DNA of 64,000 nucleotides, from the NCBI RefSeq assembly GCF_964199755.1, contig NC_133896.1, positions 103,508,301 to 103,572,300 on the forward strand. The letters are read 5' to 3'. Position numbers and translations under genes: made by a program. The notes below the pieces were generated by a model. The model ran no database searches, was not told the DNA's origin, and saw only the letters and a program-made list of their open reading frames with translations. The stretch comes from Larus michahellis. Its lineage: Eukaryota > Chordata > Aves > Charadriiformes > Laridae. Below are positions 61,826-64,000 of this stretch, piece by piece (position 1 is the first letter of the stretch; every line of letters begins with the position of its first letter).

Positions 61826-64000
61826 AATTGATCTTGTCTTTTGGGGAATCACTCTGAAAATACTGCTGTAATGTTTAATAGTTACCATGTTACGTTTCGT
61901 ATGTGGCTATTGCACAGCACCTGTGTAAAAGCTGCTGGGTCTTGATGTTCCTGGTGTGTTGGATATTTGGATTTGATTAGACAAAGTCTGTTCAAGTATA
62001 TCCAAGAATACCCAGGATTACCAGGGACATTAAAACAGAACTGTCTCTTCCCCACCCCAGCCCTTTCCTTCCTTTTAGCTCATTAACTACCTGCTCTGGT
62101 AAATTTGGGACCTCTTAGTTAACTAAGTCCTTAAAAAGTCATAGTATTATTACAGATTCTTTGCAAATAGGTAACTGCTGAAAAGAGAAGCGTTGTCTAT
62201 GTGCGAGGGAGAGGAATAGCTTTTTTGGTGATCAGTCTGAGACACACGAAGAGCACACCTACTGCAGAAAAAGCTTCCGTCAGCATTTGAACCGAGACAC
62301 CCAGCAATCCTCTAACCATCTTCAAAACACTGGCAGCTTAAAGATCGTTTATTTAACTAGTCAGCAGCTGTGTGCACTGGGAACCAGACTTTGTAATTAG
62401 TGCATATACCTGTGTAACTGACAAGCATTGTGTATTGTTCAGATGATAGACTCCCCCATAAAGGGAATCCCATAGAAGGAATCGATCCGGACAGCAGGGG
62501 AAATGGGAATCTGCTCAGTGATCAGCCCAGCTCTGGGGGCCGGAACGGACCTGTGAAGTTTCCGCCCCAGTAATGGAGGGCTCGTGTAGTGGTGTTTAAC
62601 ATGCACGTGGAGAATGGCATAAGGCTGGCAGGGCAGAGATGGATGTGGTGGTGGTTGGAAGGACTATATTAAAGCGCGGCAGGGAAAGTTGTATATGGTG
62701 TTCAGAGAAACCTGCAGACCCATGTTCATTTTAATGGCTTGTATGGTGTTTACCCCTGGGGGACAATGACTTGAAAACATGGTGGATGTTAACCACTCTG
62801 AAGCTATTGTGTCGGGCTTGAAAGCCAAACTTGGCACCACAAACAGGTCTGGATGCAGCAGTTGTAAGATACTTCTGCTTCTACTTGTCTGTCTTTCTAC
62901 AGCATAAAATTGTGAAAGTTCTCCAGCGGCCCTGCGTTACAAGTACCAAATGCTGGGCTAAACCTCTGAGGAAGATTGCTTGGCACTAATACCTAGAGCT
63001 GAGCCTCCACTGTTGCACTGTATGAGCTTATGTTTGTTTCTGATCGTGCTGCTAAGAGAGATAGTAACCTCTAGTGTGATACACTTGTCTCCATTGCTTT
63101 GTTTAGTCCCCTTGATTGATTGCTGTAGTCCAGAGATAAAGACAGTGTAATTAATTTTTTTTTTTGCTTCAAAAAGTTCAATACTGTCACCTGAAAATGC
63201 TGGATTATTTAGATTTATTATTCACAGTCCTGTAAATTCTTAATGTTCTTTGATCACAGATTTTGACTGACTTCTGCAAAATTTTGAATGGTGATTTTTT
63301 TTTTTTGTGTAACTTTTGACTTCAAACTTACCTCTGTTTTCTACTTTGTACAATTTTGACAAAGTCCTTGCCTAAGAAAGTTAAAAAGGTTGTACATAAG
63401 AGTAAGGGCTCTCAAATTTCTGGTTCTATGGCATAGTACCTGTTTTGCAGGCAAAATATTTATCAAAAGGGTAGTGTATACATAAGCCATTTGATAAATT
63501 CATTGCAAAATACATTAACATACCAAATATAAACTTTTATGCCCTGGATATTGTTTTAATTCCTTTGACGTGCTAACATGTCAGGCAGAAGTAACGATTC
63601 CTCAGTAGAACTGTACCCAAAGTTGGTAGGCAAATGCAGTGTTGTAAGTTTTCTCCCCAGTGGCTTCACAACAGGTTATTGTGGCTGGTAAACAGCACAG
63701 GAAAAGTTTGGTGTCCAGTGTTAAACACCTGGATTGTGAGGACTAAATATTGAGCATTGAGCCCAAGGGGAGGTTGGGGTGCCTGGATGAATGGAGCAGC
63801 TAACAATTAGAAGCGGCTGGATAAAGCAAAGAGGTGCCCAAGTGGGCTTGAAATAGTCTACATAGGTTTAAAACAAATGCCAACTTTGGCATTGCTTGGT
63901 ATATAAATGACTTTAAGTACTTGAATTTTGTATGTTGAAAGTTGAAAAGGTCATACTGGGAACACTCTTTTTTCTGATTCTTAGAATTATGCAAGAAAAA
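61826..64000. other. Intergenic DNA downstream of ZNF654
   Basis: No gene is supported. A patch at about 62470-62700 is richer in G and C than its flanks and contains a TATA-like TATATTAAAGCGCGG at about 62667. A poly-T run is at about 63295-63306. From memory the next gene in other amniotes is the orthologue of C3orf38, but no exon of it is visible here. Confidence 0.5.

Noticed and set aside
1..64000. CRISPR arrays, rRNA, operons, phage or plasmid functions
   Set aside because: No regularly spaced repeats, rRNA blocks or prokaryotic gene layout occur. The window is vertebrate genomic DNA.

Overview
The window looks like bird nuclear DNA. It is AT-rich with long introns, canonical GT/AG splice sites, poly(A) signals and one strong CpG island. 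The recognisable repeats are CR1 non-LTR retrotransposon copies, and two of them show the typical avian CR1 3' end. I saw no bacterial features, LTR retrotransposons or mammalian SINEs. A crocodilian or turtle is a weaker alternative.

Layout. Bases 1-16.6 kb are gene-poor intergenic DNA with three CR1 copies: a long plus-strand copy with a broken reverse transcriptase at 1-1624, a minus-strand 3' end at about 7238-7440, and a degraded plus-strand 3' end at about 11485-11695. From about 16.6 to 24 kb lies CGGBP1 on the minus strand, with a roughly 4.2 kb 3' UTR, a single intact 167-residue coding exon (20828-21331) and a splice acceptor leading to unresolved 5' UTR exons in the CpG island. The island (about 23230-25270) lies between two divergent genes and carries CCAAT boxes, GC boxes, an ETS-like site and a perfect DR1 element.

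From 24541 to about 61.8 kb lies ZNF654 on the plus strand, reconstructed here as nine coding exons (132, 146, 82, 136, 203, 140, 142, 2314 and 8 coding bases) that join in frame to give 1100 residues. The last large exon carries seven zinc fingers. A 3' UTR of about 3.9 kb ends at a strong poly(A) signal at 61797. Intron 1 (11.7 kb) holds an ancient minus-strand CR1 relic. The last 2.2 kb contains no gene I can support.

The two genes are head to head, as I recall them in other amniotes, and both encode nuclear DNA-binding proteins. CGGBP1 binds unmethylated CGG repeats and sits beside a CGG/CCG-rich promoter that it could itself bind (inference). ZNF654 belongs to the RLF/ZNF292 family of large multi-finger proteins. 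I found no new multi-gene system. The points most worth a second look are two in-frame choices for the ZNF654 C-terminus, the promoter elements, and two unexplained protein-like open frames outside known exons (3358-2991 and 42109-41948, both minus strand).
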